The notes: a model not told the origin generated them from the sequence alone. Positions 1 to 9,871 are shown, numbered from the stretch's first letter. The stretch: DNA of 64,000 nt from Gammaproteobacteria bacterium (GCA_021731365.1 JAKFXL010000026.1:1-64000); one strand, 5' to 3'. A program made the numbers and translations.

Positions 1-297
1 GCTGTGTGTTGGGGGGGGGGTTGTGGGTGTATTTGAAAACCTGCTTGGTCAGTACGGCTGTTTTTGTAGTCCGCTGCCCTATTTTGCCATATTGATGGGG
101 AGAAAACCCAAGGAGCTGTGAATCGCCCTGAATTACTCCGAACCCAGACAGGAAGACTACATAACCTATTGATAATTAATGACAAAAAATAAATTTTCAG
201 ACGAAAAAACACCTTCACCATGGTGAGCATCAACCTTGGATATGTCACTACTAATAATATTTTTGTCAGATATAGTGAACGTCTTACGATGTCAGTC

Positions 298-322
298 GGG
301 GGAGTATTAACCCCCTTTGTTT
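298..322 (+). terminator. Candidate rho-independent terminator, plus strand
   Basis: GGGGG at 298-302 pairs with CCCCC at 311-315 around an 8-nt loop and is followed by TTTGTTT. It would end a plus-strand unit lying left of the window. The stem is short, so this is a moderate call. Confidence 0.4.
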
Positions 323-347
323 ATGTGAGCGTATCGAACCACAAACG

Positions 348-371
348 AAAAAAGGCATCTGTTTGATGCCT
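348..371 (-). terminator. Rho-independent terminator, minus strand (end of fli unit)
   Basis: Read on the minus strand, AGGCATC pairs perfectly with GATGCCT across a 5-nt loop and is followed by six T. It lies downstream of fliJ, with the insertion sequence in between. It is therefore probably the original terminator of the fleSR-fliEFGHIJ unit, now separated from fliJ. Confidence 0.65.
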
Positions 372-523
372 GGGTCGTGCTGATATTAAAGGGTTCTCTA
401 TCCAGTTATCGCCACAATATGTAATGTTGTGGTTACCGTTTAACAGGCTGTTGAAAAACTACCGCGCCATCATTGGCCCCTGTAAACTACCGACACCGAT
501 AATCTCCAACCCAAGATCCAAAA

Positions 524-1646
524 ATGCGCGGCGCAGATATCACTCAAGAATCCCAGTTCACCACGGTTCACCTAGAAACTTTCGTTCCCAAGAACCACCC
601 ACTGCGACCAATTCGCACCTTATTCAACGAAGCCCTGAAACGGATCAGCTGGCTACTTGATAGCGCCTATTCAGAATATGGTCGCGAATCGATTCCGCCG
701 GAGCGGTTACTGAGAGCCCAGATGCTTCAAGTGCTTTTCACTATTCGCAGTGAACGTCAGCTGGTCGAACAGGTCAGCTACAACCTGCTATACCGCTGGT
801 TTGTTGGTCTGAGTATTGACGACAAGGTATGGAACCACTCCACCTTCAGCCAGAACCGTGACCGTTTATTGGAGCACAACGTCATCCCCGCGCTCTTCGA
901 AGAGGTTGTCGAGCTGGCAAAAAAACGCAACCTGATCAGCGAAGAGCATTTCAGTGTCGAGAGCCTGCCCCGCGAAGCGCTTTGGGCATGGCACACTGAT
1001 TCAAGCGTGGGCCTCACAGAAAAGTTTTCGCCCCAAAGACGAGGATAATGATCCAGAGGATAAAGGGCGCAACGCTGAGCGCGATTTTCACGGAGAGAGG
1101 CGTCTCAACGAGACGCATGAATCACGTACTGATCCAGAAGCCAGGAATTACAAAAAGTCCAAAGGCAGTGAAGCCAAGATGGCCTATCTGGGGCACACCG
1201 TCATGGAAAACCGCAACGGACTGATCGTCAAAGCCGACGCCAGCCTGGCCACTGGCACGGCTGAGCGTGACACCGCCGCAAAGCAACTCAAGAGCCTTCC
1301 AGGAAAGCATCGCAAAACTGTCGGTGCCGATAAAAACTACGACACAAAAGGTTTTGTGGCCGCGTGCCGCGAAGCAAATGTCACACCGCATGTTGCCCAG
1401 AACATCAAACGCAACGGGGGTTCTGCGATTGATGGGCGTACCCGCGGCCACGAAGGCTACGAAGTCAGTCAGCGAATTCGCAAACGCATTGAAGAGGGGT
1501 TTGGCTGGGGCAAGACAATTGGTTTGATCAGGCAGGTCAAGGTGCGCGGTCTTGCCCGAGTGAATGCCATTTTCAACATGACATTCATCGGCTGGAATTT
1601 AACGCGGATGCGCAATTTACAGGGGCAGTCCGTCCAGATGGCATGA
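524..1646 (+). pseudogene. IS5-family transposase, broken by a 28-bp insertion
   Basis: The product resembles single-ORF IS5-type DDE transposases: an N-terminal HPLRPIR segment, a central YNLLYRWFVGL block, then a DDE domain ending in a QVKVRGLARVNAIFN-like stretch. The reading frame is broken. From 524 one frame runs to 1048 and the true C-terminal part continues in the next frame to 1646. Bases 961-988 (28 nt) appear inserted inside the expected motif VDGTLIQAW: joining GTCGA (ends 960) to TGGCACACTG (starts 989) restores Val-Asp-Gly-Thr-Leu exactly and puts both halves in one frame. The inserted block therefore splits the codon of the first catalytic Asp. I see no slippery sequence supporting programmed frameshifting. 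Confidence 0.85.
961..988. other. 28-bp insertion in transposase catalytic codon
   Basis: Removing these 28 bases rebuilds the conserved VDGT motif and the single frame of the transposase. The block contains the perfect palindrome AAGCGCTT inside a longer imperfect inverted repeat (GCCC...GGGC). It is not an obvious copy of adjacent sequence. Confidence 0.7.
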
Positions 1647-1873
1647 AATGCCTGAGAGTGGACGAAAACCTTGGGAATTTTTCGCTAAATATCGTTATTT
1701 TTGGCTGTTTTTAGAAAAATCACCGGCATGTGGAGGTTGCGGAGTGTGATTTTCAACGGCCTGTTAAACACTGAACTATCCCAAAATTATACCCAAACGG
1801 CATTTTAATACAGTGCTCAGTAAATCAATGTATGGCCAGTAGGGATTAGAAGAGGATCAGAAAGTGAGGGGGT

Positions 1874-2326
1874 TTACTCATGCCCATTACCGTTTTCGCC
1901 ATGGCCGGCACGATCATCCTGTTCCCTTTGGTCACGTTTGTCTATTTTAAGCTGCTCTTTTTTTAGATAACTATCCAGCACACTATCCAGTGCTTTTGAT
2001 CTTCCCCGTTTTGATGACCAGAACTTTTTCTTATCCTCTAGTATCACCTGCATCTTTTCTATTGTTGATTTTTGGCTGGTAATTGCCGCATCTATTTTAG
2101 CCATAAAACCATGGTATTCATTAAGTTGTTGGCCACTCATACCATGGACTCCTGCCTGCTGTAAACGTTGCGTATACTCCTCTCGATAACTGTTAAGTTG
2201 ATCAAGCTGCTCTTTACTTTCATTCAGTTTTTGCAGTGCCACGCCGAGTGCACGTGCAGCCTGACGCTCTGAGTCATGGGCTAAATCAACAATTGGTTTA
2301 AATCTTTTTGAATTTTCCATTGGCAT
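1874..2326 (-). CDS. fliJ: Flagellar export protein FliJ
   Basis: The product is a 150-residue, highly charged, coiled-coil protein, which matches FliJ in length, composition and position directly downstream of fliI. FliJ is the cytoplasmic stalk of the flagellar type III export ATPase: it sits in the FliI hexamer and links it to FlhA, also escorting export chaperones. The N-terminal RFKPIVDLAHDSERQAARAL segment and the heptad-like Leu/Gln-rich body are typical. The tail after about residue 125 is rich in Lys, Asp, Gly and Asn and looks disordered. Translation may start at Met1 or Met3, four bases after the fliI stop. It is the last gene of the fli unit here; no fliK follows. Confidence 0.88.
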   Translation of the reverse strand: MPMENSKRFKPIVDLAHDSERQAARALGVALQKLNESKEQLDQLNSYREEYTQRLQQAGVHGMSGQQLNEYHGFMAKIDAAITSQKSTIEKMQVILEDKKKFWSSKRGRSKALDSVLDSYLKKEQLKIDKRDQREQDDRAGHGENGNGHE

Positions 2327-2330
2327 CTAT

Positions 2331-3707
2331 TCAGGTAGTTGCCACTCTTTTCTCAGGCTGATTTTTCTGTATCAATGCTTCTAATCCAGCAAGGCTTTCA
2401 TCAAACTGCACTGATTCACTAAATCCTTGTGCAAGAAACTGCATTATTTTTGGATGATAGGCAATTGCTTCATCTACGGCGGGGTTACTGCCTTTACTGT
2501 ATGCACCTACGCTGATTAAATCACGATTTTGTTGGTAACTTGAATACAGTTGCTTGAGGCGGCGCGCGTGGGCTAAATGTTCTGGCGTAACTATTTCATT
2601 CATCACACGACTGATAGACGCTTCTATGTCGATGGCTGGGTAGTGCCCCATCTCTGCAAGATTCCGCGACAAAACAATATGCCCATCCAGAATAGCACGG
2701 GCAGAATCAGCAATAGGGTCTTGCTGATCATCGCCCTCCGTTAATACTGTATAAAACGCTGTAATCGATCCACCACCCTCTGTCCCATTGCCGGCCCGTT
2801 CTACCAGCTGCGGCAATTTGGCAAATACTGAAGGTGGATATCCTTTAGTGGCCGGAGGTTCACCAATAGCGAGCGCAATTTCACGTTGCGCCTGTGCGTA
2901 TCGGGTGAGGGAGTCCATCAGCAGCAGTACATGTAACCCTTTATCACGGAAATATTCAGCAATACTCGTGGATAACATAGCGCCATGCATTCGCATTAAT
3001 GGCGAGTTGTCAGCTGGAGTGGCAACTACAACAGCACGAGCACGCCCCTCTGGCCCTAAAATCTTATCAATAAACTCTTTCACTTCACGACCACGTTCAC
3101 CAATCAATCCAACAACAATCACATCTGCAGTGGTATATTTTGTCATCATACCTAATAGCACACTTTTACCTACACCACTGCCAGCAAACAGTCCCATACG
3201 TTGTCCACGCCCAACTGTTAGCAGTGCATTAATAGCTGCCACACCCACATCGAGCGGCTCTTCAATGGGATGACGATTAAGTGGATTAATGAAGTTTCCA
3301 GTGAGAGAGACCTGGGCCTCTACTTCGATAGGCCCCTGGTTATCCAGCGGTTTCCCTGAACCGTCCAGCACCCGTCCTAACAGCGCCATGCCCACAGGTG
3401 CAGAACAGACACCATGGGTAGGGATTACAGCCGCATTTGGCATTAAGCCACGAATGTCACCAATTGGCATGAGATATGTTTTATCACCTGCAAATCCGAC
3501 TACTTCTGCTTCAACCGGTTTTCCACCTTCGTTAACAATGATACAGCGGCTGCCAATGACTGCCCGTACACCTACCGCCTCCAATGTTAAACCTACCATA
3601 CGGGTAAGCTTACCGGTAACCTGTAACGGCACACGTTCAGCAATGAAGTCTCCACGTTGAATAAGGCGTTGCGCCATATCCTTGAAGAGCGTTGTTTCAA
3701 CCGTCAT
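2331..3707 (-). CDS. fliI: Flagellum-specific ATP synthase FliI
   Basis: FliI is the hexameric ATPase that energises unfolding and loading of flagellar export substrates at the membrane export gate. The protein is homologous to the F1 beta subunit. Walker A GSGVGKS lies near residue 176, a GERGREV catalytic-Glu region follows, and Walker B with [14 protein letters not shown] lies near residue 265. I place the start at the ATG at 3707 (MTVETTLF), giving about 458 residues as usual for FliI. The open frame runs another 34 codons upstream, but that part lies inside fliH and has no family match. The start overlaps the fliH stop by 11 nt, consistent with translational coupling. Confidence 0.92.
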   Translation of the reverse strand: MTVETTLFKDMAQRLIQRGDFIAERVPLQVTGKLTRMVGLTLEAVGVRAVIGSRCIIVNEGGKPVEAEVVGFAGDKTYLMPIGDIRGLMPNAAVIPTHGVCSAPVGMALLGRVLDGSGKPLDNQGPIEVEAQVSLTGNFINPLNRHPIEEPLDVGVAAINALLTVGRGQRMGLFAGSGVGKSVLLGMMTKYTTADVIVVGLIGERGREVKEFIDKILGPEGRARAVVVATPADNSPLMRMHGAMLSTSIAEYFRDKGLHVLLLMDSLTRYAQAQREIALAIGEPPATKGYPPSVFAKLPQLVERAGNGTEGGGSITAFYTVLTEGDDQQDPIADSARAILDGHIVLSRNLAEMGHYPAIDIEASISRVMNEIVTPEHLAHARRLKQLYSSYQQNRDLISVGAYSKGSNPAVDEAIAYHPKIMQFLAQGFSESVQFDESLAGLEALIQKNQPEKRVATT

Positions 3708-4344
3708 TGGTGCGCTCGCCCCCCATGATTCGGGCAGCAATCGCGGCAACTCGTGATTCAATGGTAGCATCCACATTCGAGGACTCTGTTTCAATACGGC
3801 AGCCACCACGTTGTATTACAGGATTGTCAATTACGACCCACTTTCCCTCATTGGCGTTTGCCAACATTGTCTCTTCAATTAATTTTGCATCTTCGGGATG
3901 TAGATGAAGCTTGATACTCTGGCCCGCAGATGGCAACACACTCAGCGCCTCTTTCACTACACCAATCACTTGGCCTGGTTCTGTTTTTAGCTCACGGCGA
4001 ACAATCTGTTTGGCTATAGCAATGGAGAGTTTAACCAATTCATCCTCGATATCATCAGCAAGCTGTTCAAGTGGCGACGCTAGTGCATCCATTAACCCTT
4101 TCAATTTTTTAACACATATTTCCACTTCCTGTCGCGCTTGCTCAAGCCCCTCAGCATGGCCCTCTTTATATCCTTGAATACGGGCGTTTTCCTTTATCTC
4201 AGCCGCTTGTCTCTCCAATTCTATTTGATAGTCAACTGGTGCTTCAACCGATATCTTCTCCCGTTCCTTTTTTTTAATATCATCACCAAGATCAGGTTTA
4301 ATCCATGCTGTAAATAGGTTGCTGGATGATATTAGTCTAGACAA
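3697..4344 (-). CDS. fliH: Flagellar assembly protein FliH
   Basis: FliH is the regulator and peripheral stalk of the FliI ATPase, homologous to the F-ATPase b/delta subunits, and anchors FliI at the C ring. The sequence shows a charged, Ala/Glu-rich coiled-coil first half, including GxxxG-like spacing ([14 protein letters not shown]), and the conserved C-terminal domain with [14 protein letters not shown]. The likely start is TTG at 4344, preceded by AGGAG six bases upstream and overlapping the fliG stop. Longer starts (GTG 4362, TTG 4365) are possible but lack a good ribosome site. Located between fliG and fliI as in most polar-flagellum clusters. Confidence 0.85.
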   Translation of the reverse strand: MSRLISSSNLFTAWIKPDLGDDIKKKEREKISVEAPVDYQIELERQAAEIKENARIQGYKEGHAEGLEQARQEVEICVKKLKGLMDALASPLEQLADDIEDELVKLSIAIAKQIVRRELKTEPGQVIGVVKEALSVLPSAGQSIKLHLHPEDAKLIEETMLANANEGKWVVIDNPVIQRGGCRIETESSNVDATIESRVAAIAARIMGGERTNDG

Positions 4345-5350
4345 AGGATTCTCCTTTCCCACCAATGACCAACTCTCCTGAATCCATCATGCGGCGAGCA
4401 ATGGCAAGAATCTCTTTCTGTGCTGCCTCTACTTCACTTAGACGTACAGGTCCACGGGATTCCAGGTCGTCACGCAACATCTCACTGGCACGTTTTGACA
4501 TATTTTTAAATATTTTCTCACGTAAAGGTTCCTCCGCGCCTTTAAGTGCCATCACCAGATTTTCAGAAGACACTTCACGGAGCAGTGACTGAATTCCACG
4601 ATCGTCTATGTCAACCAGGTTATCAAAGACAAACATTAGATCTTCGAGTGCTTGTGCCAGCTCAGCATCAGCCTCTTTAACCTCTTCAATGATTTCGCTC
4701 TCGATAGTAGTTTCCATATAATTAAGTATATTGGCGGCTGTTTTCTTGCCACCAACATTAGAGGATTGAACGCTGCTATTCCCCGAGAACTGTTTATCCA
4801 GAATCATATCCAACTCATTTAATGCGGCCGGCTGGATACCATCGAGTGAGGCAATCCTCATTATCGTATCTGAACGTGTACGCTCTGGCATTAGTGCTAA
4901 TACCTGTGCCGACTGATCGGCGTCTAGATATGAAAGAACAATGGCAATAATCTGTGGATGTTCACGCCGGATAACCTCTGCTACTGCTTTAGGTTCCATC
5001 CATTTAAGAGACTCCAATCCCTTTGAGTTATGACCAAAAAGAATTCTATCAATTACCTGACCAGCCTTCCCTTCACCTAATGCTGATATCAGTAGTTTTT
5101 TAATATAATCTTCTGAACCACCTAAAGATGCCTGACCGTCAACCATCTCAACAAATGAGTTTAAAACATCAGCGACGTCCTGTTTATCAACATTAGCGAG
5201 ATGCGCCATTGCACTGCCCACACGCTGCACCTCTTTTGGTCCAAGTTTTTTTAGAACCTCCGCTGCATCGGCCTCGCCTATGCTCATTAGCAAAATTGCA
5301 GCACGCTCAGCACCAGTCAATGATTTGCTCTTCTCACCTTCTTCAGCCAT
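4337..5350 (-). CDS. fliG: Flagellar motor switch protein FliG
   Basis: FliG forms the upper C ring of the rotor, bound to FliF, and interacts with MotA to generate torque. The 337-residue length is normal. The N-terminal LTGAERAAILLMSIGEADAA segment, the middle EHPQIIAIVLSYLDADQSAQVL motif that contacts FliM, and the C-terminal torque helix region (VFDNLVDIDDRGIQSLLREV) are all recognisable. The frame opens with GTG-ATG; I choose ATG at 5350, which overlaps the end of fliF by 8 nt. Confidence 0.94.
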   Translation of the reverse strand: MAEEGEKSKSLTGAERAAILLMSIGEADAAEVLKKLGPKEVQRVGSAMAHLANVDKQDVADVLNSFVEMVDGQASLGGSEDYIKKLLISALGEGKAGQVIDRILFGHNSKGLESLKWMEPKAVAEVIRREHPQIIAIVLSYLDADQSAQVLALMPERTRSDTIMRIASLDGIQPAALNELDMILDKQFSGNSSVQSSNVGGKKTAANILNYMETTIESEIIEEVKEADAELAQALEDLMFVFDNLVDIDDRGIQSLLREVSSENLVMALKGAEEPLREKIFKNMSKRASEMLRDDLESRGPVRLSEVEAAQKEILAIARRMMDSGELVIGGKGESFV

Positions 5351-6950
5351 CACTTTCTACCCAGTCTTTTACAATATTGGCAACCCGATGTGGTTCCTGT
5401 TTAGCAACCGCTTTAACCATTTCAAGCTGTTGTGCGTAGGTCACCCCTGACAACATAGGCATAGTATCTTCGACCGGAGCAGCTGTTTTAGAATCGCCTG
5501 ATTTTTCGTCCCCCTCAATTGCAGGTGCATCTGTTTCCCCACCATTCGCTGCCAACATTTTTAATACTGGTTTGAGCACCACAAATATGATCAAAATCAC
5601 CGCGATAATTCCCAGCAACAACTTACCTGCACCCCATATCCATGGCTGACTTAATATAGACGGCTCGGCTGCCGGTTCCATTTCGGGCACTGGCAGGAAC
5701 GGAACGTTAATAACATTCACGCTATCACCACGGCCCACATCAAAACCAATTGCCTCTTTTACCAGTGCCGTGATTTTTCCCATTTCTTCATCTGTGAGGG
5801 GTTTTGAGGTTATCTCTCCAGCTTCATTTTTGGTCACCCTTTCATCAACCACTATGGCAGCAGACAGGCGCTTTAATGTGCCTATCTGGTGGCGAGTATG
5901 GCTAATTGTTTTATCCAGCTCATAATTTATAACACTACGACGGGCACTGTTCTTTGCTTGGTTGGCTGAACCAGCCGCCGCGGATGGTGGCACAGTTGTC
6001 CCCGCCTGGGCTGGTTGATTGCTTAATGTACCGGGTACGCCATTGCTACCTGCGCCCAAGATCTCTTCTTCTATTGTTTGTTCGCTTCTAATTGAAGGCA
6101 AGTCAGGGTTGAAAGACTCTTGTGTCTGCTCACTTATTGTGAAATCCAGATCAACGGCTACCTGCGCCTTAACCTTACCGACACCCGTGATGGGTTCAAT
6201 GATCTCTTGAATGCGACGAATGTAATACTCTTCCAGTTTTTTGCGATATTCAAATTGAGTACTAGAGCGCCCCATTTCATCCGCCTCTTCTGCTTTGGTA
6301 AGCAAGCGCCCATTCTGGTCAACGACGGTGACATCCTCAACCTCTAAATTAGGAATGCTGGAGGCTACCAGGTGAGCGATAGATGAGGCCTGTTCAGGTG
6401 TCATTACGCGCCCCTGGTATAAATTTAACATTACTGAAGCGGTGGGTTTTTTCCGATCTCGCACAAATGCTGACTGTTTGGGTATGGCAAGGTGAATCCT
6501 GGTAGATTGAACATTGGTTAATGATGAAATTGTTTTAGCCAACTCTCCTTCAACGGCACGCTGATAGCGAGTTGTCTCTACAAACTGACTGGTACCAAAC
6601 CCTTGCTCTTTATCTAATAACTCATACCCTGTGCCACTCCCTTTTGGCAAACCAGCATTAGCGAGTTTCATACGAGCATCATGTATCTGGGGCGCATCAA
6701 CCATAATCGCCCCGGTGGTATCGTTCACCTGAAATTTAATACCCGCTTGATTTAATGCTGTGGAAATTTCCAAAACTTCCTGATCTGACAGGTTTCCGTA
6801 AAGCATGCGGTAACTAGGCTCTTGTGCCCATATCACTATCGCCACTGCCAGGGCGATACTGGCAGCAAACCCGACCATAAGGCCTAATTGCTTAACAAGT
6901 GGCAGGTTGTTTATGCCTGCCCCAACATCAGCTGCCTTAACTAGCGCCAT
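5343..6950 (-). CDS. fliF: Flagellar MS-ring protein FliF
   Basis: FliF builds the MS ring in the inner membrane, the platform for the rotor and the export gate. At 535 residues it has one membrane helix near residues 25-45 (MVGFAASIALAVAIVIWA), the YscJ-like ring-building domains with GSGTGYELLDKEQGFGTSQF, and a second membrane helix near residues 445-465. The cytoplasmic tail ends in the FliG-binding region LEMVKAVAKQEPHRVANIVKDW. A Gly/Ala/Pro-rich linker near residues 300-325 is typical. Confidence 0.94.
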   Translation of the reverse strand: MALVKAADVGAGINNLPLVKQLGLMVGFAASIALAVAIVIWAQEPSYRMLYGNLSDQEVLEISTALNQAGIKFQVNDTTGAIMVDAPQIHDARMKLANAGLPKGSGTGYELLDKEQGFGTSQFVETTRYQRAVEGELAKTISSLTNVQSTRIHLAIPKQSAFVRDRKKPTASVMLNLYQGRVMTPEQASSIAHLVASSIPNLEVEDVTVVDQNGRLLTKAEEADEMGRSSTQFEYRKKLEEYYIRRIQEIIEPITGVGKVKAQVAVDLDFTISEQTQESFNPDLPSIRSEQTIEEEILGAGSNGVPGTLSNQPAQAGTTVPPSAAAGSANQAKNSARRSVINYELDKTISHTRHQIGTLKRLSAAIVVDERVTKNEAGEITSKPLTDEEMGKITALVKEAIGFDVGRGDSVNVINVPFLPVPEMEPAAEPSILSQPWIWGAGKLLLGIIAVILIIFVVLKPVLKMLAANGGETDAPAIEGDEKSGDSKTAAPVEDTMPMLSGVTYAQQLEMVKAVAKQEPHRVANIVKDWVESDG

Positions 6951-6971
6951 GATAATTCCTGTCCCGCTTCA

Positions 6972-7295
6972 TCAGACCGGCATGCTCATAACATCTTTAT
7001 ACGCTTCAACCAGCTTATTACGAACCTCAGTCATCGCTGTAAACGATATTCTGGCCTTTTCTGAAGCCACTGCAATATCAACCATGCTGACGCCTTGGTC
7101 GCCCATCTCAAAGCGACTTTTTAGATCACCTGAAATTTTTTGGGCTTCATTAACAGCATTAACAGATTTACCCAGTAGTTCAGAAAAATTAACACCACCT
7201 GATGCCGCCGCTTCTTGGGCAGCAGGTACACCACCTGCTTGTGCGGCTAATACACGCATCTGCATTAATACTTTATCTATGCTCATATCGCTCAT
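6972..7295 (-). CDS. fliE: Flagellar hook-basal body protein FliE
   Basis: FliE is the small junction protein joining the MS ring to the proximal rod. The C-terminal half carries the family signature around SVNAVNEAQKISGDLKSRFE and VASEKARISFTAMTEVRNKLVEAYKDVM. I use the ATG at 7295 because GGAG precedes it at suitable spacing; the frame is open to 7316, giving seven more residues. It starts shortly after fleR stops, so it is probably transcribed from the fleS promoter. Confidence 0.9.
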   Translation of the reverse strand: MSDMSIDKVLMQMRVLAAQAGGVPAAQEAAASGGVNFSELLGKSVNAVNEAQKISGDLKSRFEMGDQGVSMVDIAVASEKARISFTAMTEVRNKLVEAYKDVMSMPV

Positions 7296-7325
7296 TACTA
7301 CATTCTCCATAAACATTCGTAGTGT

Positions 7326-8663
7326 CTAATGGTCACCCGGGATAAAGATTCCCTGCTCTCGCATCCGCGCCAATTTATACCGCAGCGTCCGGGGGCTGAT
7401 AGCAAGATTCTCTGCCGCACTCTTTTTACTACCACCACACTCATGCAAAGCATTCAATATCAAATCGCTTTCCTTAGCTCTAAGCCCTCCATTTAGACCT
7501 GTATCGGTAACATCAGTCGCCTCCTGCGCCATTATTTCGTCATCCTCTTCACTCTCAAAGCAAAGATCGTACCGGGATATAGATTCTCCTGAACATAAAA
7601 TCAACGCACGCTGAATAACATTTTCTAATTCACGCACGTTTCCTGGCCAATTATGCTGTTCGAGTGCCATTTTTGCATCATTACTAAGTGCCAGTGAAAC
7701 CCTTCCATCAGAGTATTTATGAATGAACATTTCAGCGATAGGGACTATATCCTTTATACGTGAACGTAGCGGTGGAATAGTCAAGGGAAAAACATTAAGA
7801 CGATAATAGAGATCCTCACGAAAACGTCCGGCGGCCACCTCATTTTTCATGTTTCGGTTACTTGTTGCCAGCACCCTAACATTCAATGTAATGGGCTTTT
7901 TACCACCCAATCTCTCTACCTCACGCTCCTGCAAGACACGCAACAATTTCGCCTGAAGGCCAAGTTCCATCTCGGATATCTCATCCAACAGGATAGTGCC
8001 ATCCTGAGCCTGCTCGAATTTTCCGGCACATGCCTGATAGGCACCTGTAAAAGCTCCCTTTTCATAACCAAACAGCATAGCCTCCAACATGTTTTCGGGT
8101 ATTGCAGCGCAATTAATCGCAATAAATGGCCCTGTTCTACGATTCGAACTATTGTGAATATGGCGTGCAATCACCTCTTTTCCCGTGCCGCTCTCACCAT
8201 TTATCATGACAGTAACATCCGTGACTGCCACTCTTTCAGACAGAGCCACGGTCTCCATCATACGTTTATCCAGAACAATCAAATCACTACTCGGATGATC
8301 CTGATCAAGATAACGACTCACCATGTTGATCAAAACTTCTGCTTCAAAGGGTTTAACCAAATAGTCACTGGCACCATCACGCATCGCTGCCACTGCTTTC
8401 TCTATGCTGCCATAAGCGGTCATTAATACGACCGGGAGATTAGGAAACTTAATCTTTAATTGATGTAACAGTTCATTTCCTCCCATTGGTTGCATATGTA
8501 CATCGCTGACCACCATGGAAAACTTCTCACTCTCAATCACTTTAAGTGCGGCTTGAGCATTGGCAACTGCTTTTACTTTGAATCCTGCTGATACCAATGT
8601 GTCACATAATGCATCACGTAACGAACTGTCATCCTCAACCACCAGAACGGCTGCTGAACTCAT
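7326..8663 (-). CDS. fleR: Sigma-54-dependent flagellar response regulator FleR/FlrC
   Basis: This is the second-tier activator of flagellar basal body and hook genes, phosphorylated by FleS. Domains in order: receiver domain with phospho-acceptor Asp54 and the KPF Lys near 104, AAA+ domain with Walker A GESGTGKE at about 156-163 and the sigma-54 contact loop GAFTGA at about 203-208, and a C-terminal Fis-type helix-turn-helix ending SPRTLRYKLARMREQG. The 445 residues match FleR/FlrC length. Its ATG overlaps the fleS stop (ATGA), so the two are translationally coupled. It is expected to act at the sigma-54 promoters reported below. Confidence 0.93.
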   Translation of the reverse strand: MSSAAVLVVEDDSSLRDALCDTLVSAGFKVKAVANAQAALKVIESEKFSMVVSDVHMQPMGGNELLHQLKIKFPNLPVVLMTAYGSIEKAVAAMRDGASDYLVKPFEAEVLINMVSRYLDQDHPSSDLIVLDKRMMETVALSERVAVTDVTVMINGESGTGKEVIARHIHNSSNRRTGPFIAINCAAIPENMLEAMLFGYEKGAFTGAYQACAGKFEQAQDGTILLDEISEMELGLQAKLLRVLQEREVERLGGKKPITLNVRVLATSNRNMKNEVAAGRFREDLYYRLNVFPLTIPPLRSRIKDIVPIAEMFIHKYSDGRVSLALSNDAKMALEQHNWPGNVRELENVIQRALILCSGESISRYDLCFESEEDDEIMAQEATDVTDTGLNGGLRAKESDLILNALHECGGSKKSAAENLAISPRTLRYKLARMREQGIFIPGDH

Positions 8664-9871
8664 TTACACACCTCTTTTCGTAAGTTCTGTTCAGAGAGAT
8701 CATCTGCACTCAATAAATAAGGCAAGATTACCCTGAACTCAGTACCACTCCCTGGTTGCGTATTAAATGTTATTTCACCACCAAATTTATCGATCACTGA
8801 TTTTACAACCGCTAATCCAAGCCCAGTCCCTTGAGGGCTGCTGGTTATAAATGGTTCAAATATGTTGTTTTTAATCGTTTCCGGAATGCCGCAACCATTA
8901 TCACGCACCGTAATCTGCAGGGTATTGGTGTCATGTTGACTAAAAATCACCTCTACAAATGGATTATCTACACCATTGTTTGCATTTATTGCATTCATTA
9001 TCAGGTTAATAAGTGCTCCCAACAAAGCAGCCTCATTTCCTTTTATCTTCCGACTAGACAATTTATTCAAAATAATTAATTGGCACCTTCTGGACTGCGC
9101 CTGTATCTGTGCTACTTCTGATAGTTTTATAATTAACGAGTCAATTTCAAATACATTTTTTTGTATATTTTCAACACCTTTTACATAGACAAGCATGTCG
9201 CCTACCATACTTTCTATATGGCGTAATTGATCGCGAACCTTATCGCTGTATTTTTCAATGTCATCCGGATTTTTTTTATGTCGACGTAAAGCAGAAAGAT
9301 ATAGCAGTGCTGCTGATGTTGGTGTACGAATTTGGTGTGCTAATGAAGCCGCCATCTGCCCCATTGATGAAAGCCGTTGATAACGACTCAATTTCTCCTG
9401 CAGCTGGCGAGTCTCAGTAACATCTTTAATTAATAAGATCTGTCCTGGTTCATCTCCTAAGGAACTGGTAGCAATGCTGACACGCCGGCCATCACGCAAA
9501 GAAACTTCATGGCCATCATCAAATTGGGGGGCAAAGGCGCGCTGAATAACATTGCGCCATAAAATCCCTTTTAAGGGTTGACCCAGTAACTCTACAGCGG
9601 CTGGATTCACTTCACAGACAATACCCCGACCATCGATTACGACTACTCCACCAGGAAGGGCATTAATAAAATGCTCTAAACGATTAGCCAGCTTTTTTGT
9701 CTCATCAAGCTGCTGGAGGCGCTCATCACGGGCAATAGAAAGTTCTCTGTTAAGCTGGTCGACTTGGCACTCAAGGAGATGGTATGAGGAGATCAACTCC
9801 TCAGACACTTGGTTAAATGTCTGAAAAGCGTTTTCGAGATGCTCTATGTTGTGTGCATTCTGGCCGCTCAT
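8660..9871 (-). CDS. fleS: Flagellar sensor histidine kinase FleS/FlrB
   Basis: This is the cytosolic kinase that phosphorylates FleR. It has an N-terminal coiled coil, a PAS domain at about residues 65-150, the phospho-acceptor His179 in a SLAHQIRTP H-box, and a HATPase domain with N, G1 (DNGCGIP) and G2 (GTGLGLAV) boxes. No membrane segment is seen, as in Pseudomonas FleS. ATG at 9871 has GAGGGA upstream. A sigma-54 promoter at 9929-9945 lies just before it. Confidence 0.93.
   Translation of the reverse strand: MSGQNAHNIEHLENAFQTFNQVSEELISSYHLLECQVDQLNRELSIARDERLQQLDETKKLANRLEHFINALPGGVVVIDGRGIVCEVNPAAVELLGQPLKGILWRNVIQRAFAPQFDDGHEVSLRDGRRVSIATSSLGDEPGQILLIKDVTETRQLQEKLSRYQRLSSMGQMAASLAHQIRTPTSAALLYLSALRRHKKNPDDIEKYSDKVRDQLRHIESMVGDMLVYVKGVENIQKNVFEIDSLIIKLSEVAQIQAQSRRCQLIILNKLSSRKIKGNEAALLGALINLIMNAINANNGVDNPFVEVIFSQHDTNTLQITVRDNGCGIPETIKNNIFEPFITSSPQGTGLGLAVVKSVIDKFGGEITFNTQPGSGTEFRVILPYLLSADDLSEQNLRKEVCK

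Larger units (their letters stand above)
1..437. other. Gene-free left edge of window
   Basis: I see no convincing coding region here on either strand. The stretch holds a run of ten G at 11-20, a palindrome CACCATGGTG near 218-227, and two opposed terminator-like hairpins at 298-322 and 348-371 described separately. The hairpins suggest that this was originally a boundary between convergent transcription units. Confidence 0.6.
438..1769 (+). mobile_element. IS5-superfamily insertion sequence
   Basis: A single transposase region is bounded by near-perfect terminal inverted repeats of about 22 bp. The left end begins GTTTAACAGGCTGTTGAAAA at 438, and the right end (inverted, ending at 1769) begins GTTTAACAGGCCGTTGAAAA. 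I see no clear target-site duplication just outside the repeats, so the exact ends could be a few bases off. The element sits between fliJ and a minus-strand terminator at 348-371. Its transposase gene is interrupted (next entry), so the copy is probably inactive unless supplied in trans. Confidence 0.85.

Noticed and set aside
954-1048. Programmed frameshift joining the two transposase frames
   Set aside because: No A6G-type or other slippery site is present at the overlap, and the frame break is fully explained by the 28-bp block at 961-988.
3708-3809. 34-residue N-terminal extension of FliI
   Set aside because: It overlaps fliH completely, has no family match, and the downstream ATG at 3707 gives the normal FliI length.
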